Shown: positions 54,510 through 62,688 of the stretch, piece after piece | How positions within the stretch are numbered: the stretch's first letter is position 1 | How the letters are laid out: every line of letters starts with the position of its first letter | Assembly (NCBI RefSeq): GCF_000800255.1 | Contig: NZ_CP009747.1 | Location: forward strand, 620,001 to 684,000 | Length of the DNA: 64,000 bases | DNA from: Pseudomonas parafulva | GTDB lineage: Bacteria > Pseudomonadota > Gammaproteobacteria > Pseudomonadales > Pseudomonadaceae | Reading direction: 5' to 3' | Notes under the pieces: generated by a model | Told to the model about the DNA's origin: nothing | What the model saw: only the letters and a program-made list of their open reading frames with translations | The model's database searches: none | Program-made: the position numbers and the translations under genes

Positions 54510-55445
54510 ATGACCTTTTCCTTCCTCGCCAAGGCGGGTGTCCTGCTGGTGTTCTTCGGCAGTGTGCTGTTCGTGCACCTGCGGGGCAAGGCGCGCTTGC
54601 CGGTGCTGCGCCAGTTCGTCAACCATTCGGCGCTGTTCGCGCCCTATAACAGCCTGATGTACCTGTTCTCCGGGGTGCCGTCCAAGCCGTACCTGGACCG
54701 TCAGCGCTTTCCCGAGCTGGATGTACTGAAGAACAACTGGCAGGAAATTCGCGAAGAGGCCATGCGCCTGTTCGACGAGGGTTACATCCGCGCTGCGGAA
54801 AAGGACAATGATGCCGGCTTCGGTTCGTTCTTCAAGAAGGGCTGGAAGCGTTTCTACCTGAAGTGGTATGACAAGGCCCTGCCTTCGGCCGAGGCGCTGT
54901 GCCCACGCACCGTGGAACTGGTCAACAGCATTCCCAACGTCAAGGGTGCGATGTTCGCCCTGCTGCCGGGCGGTAGCCACCTCAATCCGCACCGCGATCC
55001 GTTCGCCGGCTCCCTGCGCTATCACCTGGGGCTGTCCACGCCGAACTCCGACGACTGCCGCATCTACGTCGACGGCCAGGTCTACGCCTGGCGTGACGGC
55101 GAGGACGTGATGTTCGACGAAACCTACGTGCACTGGGTGAAGAACGAAACCGACGTGACCCGGGTGATCCTGTTCTGCGACGTCGAGCGTCCGCTGAACA
55201 GCCCGCTGATGACCCGCATCAACCGTAAGGTCAGCGCGTTCCTCGGCCGCGCCACCGCGCCGCAGAACACCGACGACGAGCGCGTGGGTGGCATCAACCA
55301 GGCCTACGCCTGGAGCAAGCGCTTCAGCAACCGCATCAGTACCCATGTGAAACAGTTCAAGCGGGCCAACCCCAAGGCCTACCGTGTGCTGCGACCGGTG
55401 CTGGCCGTATTGGTGGCCTACCTGTTGTATCGCTGGTTGTTCTGA
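54510..55445 (+). CDS. lpxO: Lipid A 2-hydroxylase LpxO (aspartyl/asparaginyl beta-hydroxylase fold)
   Basis: A 311-aa Fe(II)/2-oxoglutarate-dependent hydroxylase that adds 2-OH to a secondary acyl chain of lipid A. An N-terminal hydrophobic anchor (6-24) leads to the catalytic domain. The metal triad is His161, Asp163 (NPHRDPF) and His208 (FDETYVHWVKNET), and YHLGLSTPNSDDCRIYVDG is family-specific. A C-terminal hydrophobic segment (about 295-310) is also present. AAAGGAG precedes ATG 54510. Confidence 0.9.
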   Translation: MTFSFLAKAGVLLVFFGSVLFVHLRGKARLPVLRQFVNHSALFAPYNSLMYLFSGVPSKPYLDRQRFPELDVLKNNWQEIREEAMRLFDEGYIRAAEKDNDAGFGSFFKKGWKRFYLKWYDKALPSAEALCPRTVELVNSIPNVKGAMFALLPGGSHLNPHRDPFAGSLRYHLGLSTPNSDDCRIYVDGQVYAWRDGEDVMFDETYVHWVKNETDVTRVILFCDVERPLNSPLMTRINRKVSAFLGRATAPQNTDDERVGGINQAYAWSKRFSNRISTHVKQFKRANPKAYRVLRPVLAVLVAYLLYRWLF

Positions 55446-55452
55446 TCTGCCT

Positions 55453-55480
55453 GCCCCGGCGTCGTCGACGACGCCGGGGC
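55453..55480. terminator. Perfect 28-base palindrome between convergent genes
   Basis: A 14-bp self-complementary arm pairs across 55466/55467 with no loop. It sits between the convergent lpxO and EamA genes. It lacks T-tracts, so it may terminate both weakly or mark a protein-binding site. Confidence 0.6.
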
Positions 55481-55486
55481 CTTCCC

Positions 55487-56368
55487 TCAGCGGCGCGCCG
55501 GTCGCAGCACCAGCCACAAGGCCGCGCCGATCATCACCCCGCCATACAGGTGCGCCAGCGACAGCGGCTCGCCCAACAGCCACGCCCCCCAGAGTACGCC
55601 GAATACCGGAATCAGAAAGGTCACCGTGGTGGCCTTGACCGGCCCGATCTCGTCCAGCAGGCGGAAGTACAGGATGTAGGCGAACGCCGTGCACACCAGC
55701 CCCAGTCCCAGCAACGAGCCCCACACCGACCAGCCGCCCCAACTGGGCGGCGGCTGGGTCAAGGCGCTCCAGGCGAACAGCGGGGCCAGCAGCAAGGTGG
55801 CACCGAGCATGCTGCCCAGGGCCGATAGCCGACTGTCCAGCCCGCTGATCCAGCGCCGTGCGAGAAAGCCGGCGAAGCCATAACAGGTGGTTGCCGCCAG
55901 GCACGCCAGCGCGCCTTGCAGCAGCGCCAGGTCCAGCGCGACCGGGCCGGCACCGCTGAGGATGGCCACGCCGAACAGCCCCAGGAAAATCCCGCACAGC
56001 TTGGGCAGGGTCATGGCCTCATGGAAGAACAGCGCGCCGATCAGCACGCCCATCAGCGGCGTGGTGGCGTTGAAGATCGCCGAGTAGCCGGCGGGCAGCA
56101 CTTGCGCGGCCACCGAATAGAAGGTCGCCGGAATGCCCGAGTTGATCATGCCCAGCACCAGACAGGCGCCGAGCTTGCCCTGAAAGTCCCAGCGCACGCG
56201 CCCGGCGGCGAGGATGGCGATCAGCCCGAGGCAGGCGATGGACACGCGGAAAAAGGCGGTAGGCAGTGCGCCCAGCTCTGGCGCGATGATGCGCATGAAC
56301 AGGAAGCTCGCGCCCCAGACGGCGGCGAGGGTCAGCAGGCGGGCGAGGGCGATGGGGCTCACGGACAT
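55487..56368 (-). CDS. EamA/DMT-family transporter
   Basis: A 293-aa inner-membrane protein with ten predicted helices and two EamA repeats (about 10-135 and 150-285). Features include AAVWGASFLFMRIIAPELGALPTAFFR and FLIPVFGVLWGAWLLGEPLSLAHLYG. DMT members export amino acids or other metabolites, and the substrate is unknown. No neighbour narrows it down. Confidence 0.87.
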   Translation of the reverse strand: MSVSPIALARLLTLAAVWGASFLFMRIIAPELGALPTAFFRVSIACLGLIAILAAGRVRWDFQGKLGACLVLGMINSGIPATFYSVAAQVLPAGYSAIFNATTPLMGVLIGALFFHEAMTLPKLCGIFLGLFGVAILSGAGPVALDLALLQGALACLAATTCYGFAGFLARRWISGLDSRLSALGSMLGATLLLAPLFAWSALTQPPPSWGGWSVWGSLLGLGLVCTAFAYILYFRLLDEIGPVKATTVTFLIPVFGVLWGAWLLGEPLSLAHLYGGVMIGAALWLVLRPARR

Positions 56369-56446
56369 CTCCGGTGGACGGGACAGGGGCGCGAGTGTAC
56401 GTGAGCGGGGAGGGGCTTTCCTGTCGTTTCTTGCGATGTGAACCGG

Positions 56447-57307
56447 TCAGCCCTTGAGGCACTTCAACTGGCTGAAGTCCTGGCGCACCTTGCCCAGCCG
56501 CTCGATCAGCAACTGGCGCTGCGCCGCGCTGCTCTGCTGCAGCAAGTCGACCAACAGGCTGCGGGCCTGGCGCTCGGTGTTGTCGAAGGCAGCGCGGTAG
56601 GCCGGCGACCACAGGCTCTGCTTGTCCTGTAGCAACTGCGCCAGGCGCGGCTCGAAAGCCGGGGTTTGGCGCTGGTCCATGGCCAGCAGCAACTGCTGCT
56701 GCCAGGCCTGGCGGTTGGCGATCCACTCACGGTTCTGATCGCCCAGCGCCTGGGACCAACTCATCACCCGCTGACGCTGGACGGCGCTGAGCTCGCCCAG
56801 CCAGGGCTTGAGGCGCTTGTGCATACGCGTGGCGCGCTCTTCTATCTGCCTGGGCAGCGGGGTATCGACGTACTCTTTCTGGCGCTCGGCGATGTCGTCG
56901 CTGAACGCCTTGCGCATCTCGGCCACCTGGGCATCGCTCATGTCGCGCAATAGCTCGGCGGCCGACGGGGTGATCGCCTCGGCCACCCGCCCGATGGCCA
57001 GGCGCGCCTCGGCGGTGCGCTGTTGCAAGGCCTGGTCGGTGACCGCCTGGTCGGCGACCATCTGCCGGACCTTGTCGAGCCAGTCGAGATAGCCCGGCAA
57101 CTGCGTTTTGCAGTGCCAGGCCAGGTGATCCTTGAGCCGTTCGTCGAGCAGCGCCTTCTGCTGGCGGTTCATGTCCAGGTAGTCGCCCAGCGACCAGGGC
57201 ACCAGGCGGTCGAGGTTGCGGTAGGCGAGGTCGATACGCGTGCAGGCCCCCAGCGTCAGGGCCAGGCCGACGATGAGCACCAGGGTGCGGATGAGCTGGG
57301 CAGGCAT
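56447..57307 (-). CDS. DUF6279 lipoprotein
   Basis: A 286-aa lipoprotein with lipobox LTLGAC (Cys22). A helical mature region follows, with YRNLDRLVPWSLGDYLDMNRQQKALLDERLKDHLAWH, typical of DUF6279. The frame continues far upstream (to 58243), antisense to cvfB, but signal peptide and homology start at ATG 57307. Function is unknown. It is divergent from cvfB with a 123-bp gap. Confidence 0.82.
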   Translation of the reverse strand: MPAQLIRTLVLIVGLALTLGACTRIDLAYRNLDRLVPWSLGDYLDMNRQQKALLDERLKDHLAWHCKTQLPGYLDWLDKVRQMVADQAVTDQALQQRTAEARLAIGRVAEAITPSAAELLRDMSDAQVAEMRKAFSDDIAERQKEYVDTPLPRQIEERATRMHKRLKPWLGELSAVQRQRVMSWSQALGDQNREWIANRQAWQQQLLLAMDQRQTPAFEPRLAQLLQDKQSLWSPAYRAAFDNTERQARSLLVDLLQQSSAAQRQLLIERLGKVRQDFSQLKCLKG

Positions 57308-57430
57308 GCGCGAATCCTTGCAGTGACGGACCAGGGAGTAGACGCGGCGGCACGCTCGGCGGTTCCAGCGGATCGGCAGCCCGGGCGCATCGGGTGTAGA
57401 ATAGCCGCCTTGTCTGGAGGAACATCGGAA

Positions 57431-58267
57431 ATGGCTCTGCTTGGGCGTTACAACAGTTTGCAAATCGTGAAACACGTGGAGTTCGGTCTCTACCTGGACG
57501 GCGGCGCCGACGGCGAGATCCTCCTGCCCAGGCGCTACTTCCCCAAAGACGCTGAGCTGGAGCTGGACGACTGGCTCAACGTGTTCATCTACCTGGACAG
57601 CGAAGATCAGCTGATCGCCACCACCGAAAAGCCCAAGATCCAGGTCGGTGGATTCGCCAGTCTCAAGGTCAAGGACATCAACGGCGCCGGTATCTTCCTC
57701 GACTGGGGGCTGTCCAAGGACCTGCTGATGCCCTACTCCGAAGAAGTGCAGCCGCTGAAGATCGGCGACTACTGCGTGGTCCACGCCTACCTCGACAAGC
57801 GCACCCGGCGCATCACCGCCACCGCGCGCCTGGACCGCTACCTCGATCGCACCCCGGCCGACTATTCGCCGGGTCAGCCGGTGGAACTGCTGGTGGCTGG
57901 CGAGACGCCGATGGGCTTCAAGGCCATCATCAACAGTCGCCACTGGGGCCTGATCCACAAGAACGAGGTGTTCAAGTTCCTGCGTTCGGGGATGCACGAA
58001 CAGGGCTTCATCAAGGAAGTGCGCCACGACGGCAAGATCGCCCTGAGCCTGCAACCGGTGGGCGCGGCGCTGGCCGACGACCTGCAGGCGCAGATCCTCA
58101 AGCGCCTGGAGGAGGCCGGTGGGGTGTTGCCGGTGTGCGACAAGAGCGCGCCGGACGTCATCGCCAAGCTGTTCAACGTCAGCAAGGGCAACTTCAAGAA
58201 AGCGATCGGTGGCTTGTTCAGGCAGGGTCTGATCGTCATCCATGACGATCGCATCGAGCGCGCCTGA
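57431..58267 (+). CDS. cvfB: S1 RNA-binding protein CvfB
   Basis: A 278-aa protein with tandem S1-like domains (about 1-60, 65-130 and 140-205) and a C-terminal winged helix with LFNVSKGNFKKAIGGLFRQGLIVIHDD. These match CvfB/YitL proteins, which bind RNA and affect virulence-gene expression in Staphylococcus. ATG 57431 follows GGAGGAAC. The stop codon abuts the next, convergent gene. Confidence 0.88.
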   Translation: MALLGRYNSLQIVKHVEFGLYLDGGADGEILLPRRYFPKDAELELDDWLNVFIYLDSEDQLIATTEKPKIQVGGFASLKVKDINGAGIFLDWGLSKDLLMPYSEEVQPLKIGDYCVVHAYLDKRTRRITATARLDRYLDRTPADYSPGQPVELLVAGETPMGFKAIINSRHWGLIHKNEVFKFLRSGMHEQGFIKEVRHDGKIALSLQPVGAALADDLQAQILKRLEEAGGVLPVCDKSAPDVIAKLFNVSKGNFKKAIGGLFRQGLIVIHDDRIERA

Positions 58268-58648
58268 TCAGCCCTGCACGAAGGGGCTGAAGTCCAACTG
58301 CTCACCGCCCGGGCGGGTGTCGCGCAGCAGCGAGTCGCGGTCGGCGCTGAGTGCCAGGCTGATGGTCGAGCGGCGCTTGCCGGGGTTGCGGATTTCCATC
58401 TGCTCCTGATGCGCGCGCAGGAAGTTCACCGGCACCTTCAAGTGTTGCAGCGTGTCGGTATCGGGGGTGTGCAGCAGCAGGTTGACCCAATCGGGCTGGC
58501 CTTTGCGCAGCAAGCCCACCGGCACCTCGAACCACCACAGGTTGCGTTTCTTGTCGAGGATGGCGAACAGGGTGTTGTCGCGGTCGAGCACCGGCCGGGC
58601 CAGCGCTTCGTTGCGCCGGGCAATGGCGGTGGGTTTGTCGAGTTTCAT
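58268..58648 (-). CDS. Conserved hypothetical protein
   Basis: A 126-aa soluble protein, mostly beta-strand, without recognised domains. It begins MKLDKPTAIARRNEALARPVLDRDNTLFAILDKKRNLWWFEVP. GCAGGAACCTGC precedes the start, which is reasonable. It ends immediately beside cvfB in convergent orientation. I do not know its function. Confidence 0.68.
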   Translation of the reverse strand: MKLDKPTAIARRNEALARPVLDRDNTLFAILDKKRNLWWFEVPVGLLRKGQPDWVNLLLHTPDTDTLQHLKVPVNFLRAHQEQMEIRNPGKRRSTISLALSADRDSLLRDTRPGGEQLDFSPFVQG

Positions 58649-58769
58649 GCAGGTTCCTGCGGGTTGACGCCTGAAAGGCCTGACATTGTGCAAGGCGGCG
58701 CGGGGCGCGGCAAGGTCTGCAGGGTTCACGGCAGCCACGGCGCACCGGCCGTCGCTGCCGTGGCCCGGC

Positions 58770-60242
58770 TCATCGCCGTAATGACGGGCTCAACTCCGAG
58801 GTCGCGCCATCGGCGGTCGTCACCGTGGCGGTGAAACTGTGCAGTGCGTCGATGTCGCTCAACATCATCTCGAAGCGTGCGTGGCCTTGAGCATCGCTGT
58901 TGGCCAGCACCTCGCCCAGATAGTGTTCGGCCTCCTGGCCATCGGCCGTGGAGTTGCCGAACACTTCGACACGCAGCCGGCTCGAGGCCGGTCCCTGCAC
59001 CTCTCCTCTGAGCAACGCGCCGTCCAACGCCAACAGTCGTGGCGCGGGTTGATTATGGTTGGGCAGCGGCTGGCACGGCTGGGGCTGGCCGTTGGCGTCG
59101 CAGATGATCGCCTGGTCCTGTTTCGCCAATTCCGCTCCGACGCCGCGCGAGCCGACGTACAGCGCATGCGCCTGGGCCGGCACGCCGAAGACGATGGCCC
59201 CGGTACGCTGGTTCGGCACGCACGAGCCGCCCGCCTGGCAGCGACGGATGTCCAGGCCGTTGCCCCAGATGCGGTTGGCGGTCAGGCGCGTGGCAGTCAC
59301 TTGTGGCTCTGGACGCAGGGCCACACCGATGCGGTTGCCGTGGATCAGGTTGCCGTCGAGCACGTTGTCTTCGCCCGTGACGCTGACGCCGATGGAGTTG
59401 CCGGTGAAGGTGTTGGCGCCCAGGTAGTTACGCTTGCCCCAGTTGATCTGCAGACCGTCGGAGTAGTGCTCGAAGCGGTTGCGCACCACGGTGTTGTCGT
59501 TGCCCAGCAGGATTTCGATGCCTTGGGACGGCTCGGGATTGGCGTCGGTGGAGCGGAACAGGTTGTCGGCCACCAGGTTGAAGGCCGCGCCACGGGTCAG
59601 TTCCAGACCGTCGCCGTTGTCGATCAGTTGATTGCGCAACACCTTGTTGTTGATCGTGGTGGTGGCGGTCGGATTACCGGCGCCGTCGTCGCCGGTGAGC
59701 ATGATGCCGGCACCGCCCTTGTTGGCGACGATGCGGTTGTCCTCTATCACGTTGCCGCTGGCGCGGTTGACCAGGATGCCGATGCAGAAATTGCGCACCT
59801 CCAAACCGCTCACGTGCACGCCCTGGGTGTCGCGCAGCACTAGGCCGGGGTAGCTGGTGCTGCGCACGTTGGTGCCGAACTGGCCGGGCAGGGCGCCGGG
59901 GCAGGTCCGCACGCCCTGGTCGCGGATGTAGCCGGAGCCGTCAATGGCGATGTATTGACCGTCACGCGCCCAGGACAGCCCGGTGATGCGCAGCGGCCCC
60001 TTGATCTCCGGCAGCGCCCGGTTGGGGCGGATGACATAAGGCGGCTCGCCCGCGGGCACGATGTCGATGCGATAACGGCCAGGGGCTGCATTGCTGGTTT
60101 CCAGCGCCCAGCGCAGGGTGCCGGGCTGGCCATCGTCGCTGTAACGATCGACGCGCAGGATTTCAGGGGTGGTCGGGTCTGCCGCCAGGGCAGGCAGGGG
60201 CAGCAGCGGCAGGGCGGCTGCGAGCAAGGTGATCAGACGCAT
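58770..60242 (-). CDS. Exported right-handed beta-helix protein (NosD/parallel-beta-helix type)
   Basis: A 490-aa protein with a signal peptide (about 1-20, ending ALA). A repeated Asn/Gly-rich strand pattern across about 120-330 (VIEDNRIVANKG, VLRNQLIDNGDG, VADNLFRSTDAN, VVRNRFEHYSDG and LGANTFTGNS) is typical of pectate-lyase-like beta-helices. The C-terminal part is beta-rich with CRQAGGSCVPNQ. It is a putative secreted polysaccharide-binding or lyase protein. Start ATG 60242; the frame extends to a TTG at 60260. Confidence 0.8.
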   Translation of the reverse strand: MRLITLLAAALPLLPLPALAADPTTPEILRVDRYSDDGQPGTLRWALETSNAAPGRYRIDIVPAGEPPYVIRPNRALPEIKGPLRITGLSWARDGQYIAIDGSGYIRDQGVRTCPGALPGQFGTNVRSTSYPGLVLRDTQGVHVSGLEVRNFCIGILVNRASGNVIEDNRIVANKGGAGIMLTGDDGAGNPTATTTINNKVLRNQLIDNGDGLELTRGAAFNLVADNLFRSTDANPEPSQGIEILLGNDNTVVRNRFEHYSDGLQINWGKRNYLGANTFTGNSIGVSVTGEDNVLDGNLIHGNRIGVALRPEPQVTATRLTANRIWGNGLDIRRCQAGGSCVPNQRTGAIVFGVPAQAHALYVGSRGVGAELAKQDQAIICDANGQPQPCQPLPNHNQPAPRLLALDGALLRGEVQGPASSRLRVEVFGNSTADGQEAEHYLGEVLANSDAQGHARFEMMLSDIDALHSFTATVTTADGATSELSPSLRR

Positions 60243-60455
60243 GGGCAGGTTGGTCCGCAAACTGTTGTTGTTATGAGCGGCCGATTCTAGAGGCGCGGGT
60301 CAGGCTCTTGCAGTGAGCGAAGGTCGATTCGGTGCGGTATTCGCCCGCTGTTTGCCGCCGGGTTCGGCGAGGTGAAAAAGTTTGAAACTCCCCGACAAGC
60401 CCAGCGGTCAACCTTTTGTCGGCACGGTTCACGTGTCTCTATCAGGAGATTCACC

Positions 60456-60632
60456 ATGAGCGGCACTAAAGACAAAGCGAAGGGCCTGGCGAACGAAGCC
60501 ATCGGCAACGTCAAGCAAGGTGTTGGCAAGGTCACCGACAGCGACAAGCTGAAGGCCGAAGGTAAAGCCCAGGAACTGAAGGGTGAAGCTCAGCAGAAAG
60601 TCGGCAAGGTCAAGGACAAGCTCGACAAGTAA
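60456..60632 (+). CDS. CsbD-like stress protein
   Basis: A 58-aa protein with KGLANEAIGNVKQGVGKVTDS and a second KLKAEGKAQELKGEAQQKVGKVKD segment, the CsbD repeat. Members are abundant stress-induced proteins of unknown mechanism. CAGGAG lies 7-12 bases before ATG 60456. The longer open frame from 60372 is not needed. A terminator follows. Confidence 0.9.
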   Translation: MSGTKDKAKGLANEAIGNVKQGVGKVTDSDKLKAEGKAQELKGEAQQKVGKVKDKLDK

Positions 60633-60647
60633 CTGCCTGTAACGCTC

Positions 60648-60697
60648 AAGGCCGCCCAGTGGATGAGCGACTACGCTCTTTCACGCGGCGGCCTTTT
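60648..60697 (+). terminator. Intrinsic terminator after the CsbD-like gene
   Basis: AAGGCCGCC (60648-60656) pairs with GGCGGCCTT (60687-60695), followed by two Ts. An inner GAGCG-ACTA-CGCTC hairpin lies in the loop. The long loop and short T-run make it moderate. Confidence 0.65.
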
Positions 60698-60826
60698 ACT
60701 GTGGGTTGTCGCAACCTGAGTAGGTTTTTTCCTGAAACAGGCAGGGAGCAGTACACCAGCCGCGTGGTCTATTAGACTTGACCGCCTTGTGACAACCACG
60801 ACGATCGAGCGGCGAAAGGAGACGCT

Positions 60827-61783
60827 ATGATTTTTCCCGCCTTGCAGGGGCTGCCTCTGCACCGCGTGATGGTGCGCACCGTCCAGGAGTTCCTTGACGA
60901 CGAGATGTCCACCTACGCCTCGGCACTGGCCTACCAGATGCTGTTTTCGCTGTTCCCCTTCATCCTGTTCCTGATCGCCCTGATCGGTTTCCTGCACCTT
61001 CCCGACTTCTTCTCCTGGCTGCGCCTGCAAACCGAACTGGTGTTACCGCCCCAGGCGCTGGAACAGGTCAATCCGGTGATCGACCAATTGCAGCAGTCCA
61101 AGGGTGGGCTGGTGTCGGTGGGTATCGTCATCGCCCTGTGGACCGCCTCTGCCGGCGTGCGCCTGATGATGAGCGCAATGAATGCCGCTTATGACGTGCC
61201 CGAGGGCCGTCCGGTGTGGAAGCGCATTCCCCTGTCGATCTTCTACACCATCGGTATCGCCGGCATGCTGCTGATGGCGGCGGCACTGATGGTACTTGGC
61301 CCGCAGGTGATGGAGTGGATCGCCGCCCAGGTCGGCCTGCAAGAGGTGATCGTCACCGTTTGGACGGTGCTCCGTTGGCCGGTCATCATCCTGCTGATGA
61401 TGGTCGCGGTGGCGTTGATGTATTACGTCATGCCGGATGTGAAACAGAAATTCCGCTTCATCACGCCGGGGTCGGTGCTGGCGGTGGTTGTGTGGATCCT
61501 GGCTTCACTGGGCTTTGCCTATTACGTGAAAACCTTCGCCGACTACAACGCCATGTACGGCAGCATCGGGGCAATCATCGTCCTGCTGCTGTATTTCTAC
61601 ATTTCCTCTGCGGTGCTGCTGCTGGGCGCCGAGATGAATGCGGTGATCGAGCACATGTCGGCCGAGGGCAAGGATCCTGGGGAGAAGGACTTCGACGGCG
61701 AGAAACCCAAGGAAACCATCACCGTGCTTGGCCACGAGCAGCCGGTATCGGCCGAGTCGCACCCGCGCCAGCCTGATGCCTGA
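60827..61783 (+). CDS. YihY/BrkB-family membrane protein
   Basis: A 318-aa inner-membrane protein with six predicted helices (about 30-55, 95-120, 130-155, 175-195, 210-230 and 240-265). DDEMSTYASALAYQMLFSLFPFILFLIALIGFL is the BrkB/YihY signature. It was once called ribonuclease BN in error; function is unproven. A charged C-terminal tail of about 50 residues follows. AAAGGAGACGCT precedes ATG. Confidence 0.88.
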   Translation: MIFPALQGLPLHRVMVRTVQEFLDDEMSTYASALAYQMLFSLFPFILFLIALIGFLHLPDFFSWLRLQTELVLPPQALEQVNPVIDQLQQSKGGLVSVGIVIALWTASAGVRLMMSAMNAAYDVPEGRPVWKRIPLSIFYTIGIAGMLLMAAALMVLGPQVMEWIAAQVGLQEVIVTVWTVLRWPVIILLMMVAVALMYYVMPDVKQKFRFITPGSVLAVVVWILASLGFAYYVKTFADYNAMYGSIGAIIVLLLYFYISSAVLLLGAEMNAVIEHMSAEGKDPGEKDFDGEKPKETITVLGHEQPVSAESHPRQPDA

Positions 61784-61791
61784 AGCGCGAT

Positions 61792-62214
61792 TCAGCCTGG
61801 CGTGAACCCCGCCCGCACCAGCGCCACCAGTGACTTGCTGCGCTGGTAGCGGGCCAACCGAGAAGCCAGTTCAGCGGGCAGGGCATGGGTTGAGTCGAAA
61901 CCCAGCCGAGCATAGAAGGTCTGCAGGTCGGGGTGGCAGAATAGCCAGGTCGGGCCTGGACGTGCTGCCAGTGACGCCTCGATCAACCCCGCCGCGATGC
62001 CTTTCCTGCGCCACGGTTCGGCGACGAACAATCCCGTCAACCACTGACCCCCGGCAACCGGCGTCAGGCTCAGCGCGCCGATCAGGCCGTCAGCCCGTGC
62101 TACCCATGACTCACCGTCACCACTGGCGCGCATGCGCGAGCCCTGCTGGCGATAGAAATGATCGAGCAAGCGGCGCTGTGAGTGGCATAGCCGTTGATAG
62201 TCAGGCGGAGTCAT
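61792..62214 (-). CDS. GNAT-family acetyltransferase
   Basis: A 140-aa N-acetyltransferase with the acetyl-CoA pyrophosphate loop GLFVAEPWRRKGIAAGLIEASL (R/Q-x-x-G-x-G/A). PDLQTFYARLGFDST near the C-terminus completes the fold. The acceptor is unknown. The frame is open to 62493. I chose ATG 62214; ATG 62241 is the other credible start, and neither has a good ribosome-binding site. Confidence 0.78.
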   Translation of the reverse strand: MTPPDYQRLCHSQRRLLDHFYRQQGSRMRASGDGESWVARADGLIGALSLTPVAGGQWLTGLFVAEPWRRKGIAAGLIEASLAARPGPTWLFCHPDLQTFYARLGFDSTHALPAELASRLARYQRSKSLVALVRAGFTPG

Positions 62215-62428
62215 GGGCAGCTTTGTCGCAGATTGTTGCATTTGGAGCAAGGGTGAAACTCCGACTGCCGGGTTCACGTATTGCGTGGCGGGCGTAAAAT
62301 TCCAGCTATCCCTTTCGCATTGTCCGAAGCGGGATTCGTGCTTCGTGTCACCGCTTCGGTGACAACTTCTCCACGCCAGTGACGGCACAAGAAGTCGATC
62401 TAGCCGATTGTCTTCAAGGTCTTGAATC

Positions 62429-62683
62429 ATGAAACCATTATTGATCCTCGCATTGGTCGGGATGTCTTCGTTCGCCCTGGCGGATGAGGTCAAGACGGCC
62501 CAGGCCCAACCCCCGGTGCAATACGACTACTCGACCAACCTCGATATCAAGCGGGTCATCCATCTGTCGACCCTGCCCAATGTCTGCGAGGTGGTACCCG
62601 CGACCATGATCTACGAAGATCACCAGGGGCAGGTGCACACCCTTCAATACCGCGCCATGGGCGAGGGTTGCCAGCAGGGCTAG
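62429..62683 (+). CDS. DUF2790 exported protein
   Basis: An 84-aa protein with a signal peptide (about 1-18, ending ALA). The short DUF2790 domain follows: YDYSTNLDIKRVIHLSTLPNVCEVVPATMIYEDHQGQVHTLQYRAMGEGC, with a conserved Cys pair that could form a disulfide. The family is largely Pseudomonas-specific and of unknown function. AAGG lies upstream of ATG 62429. It converges on the MocR gene with a 5-bp gap. Confidence 0.88.
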   Translation: MKPLLILALVGMSSFALADEVKTAQAQPPVQYDYSTNLDIKRVIHLSTLPNVCEVVPATMIYEDHQGQVHTLQYRAMGEGCQQG

Positions 62684-62688
62684 GTGCG

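Noticed and set aside
57308..58243. N-terminal extension of the DUF6279 lipoprotein into the cvfB region
   Set aside because: A lipoprotein signal peptide must be at the N-terminus and lies at 57307. The extension is only the antisense of cvfB.
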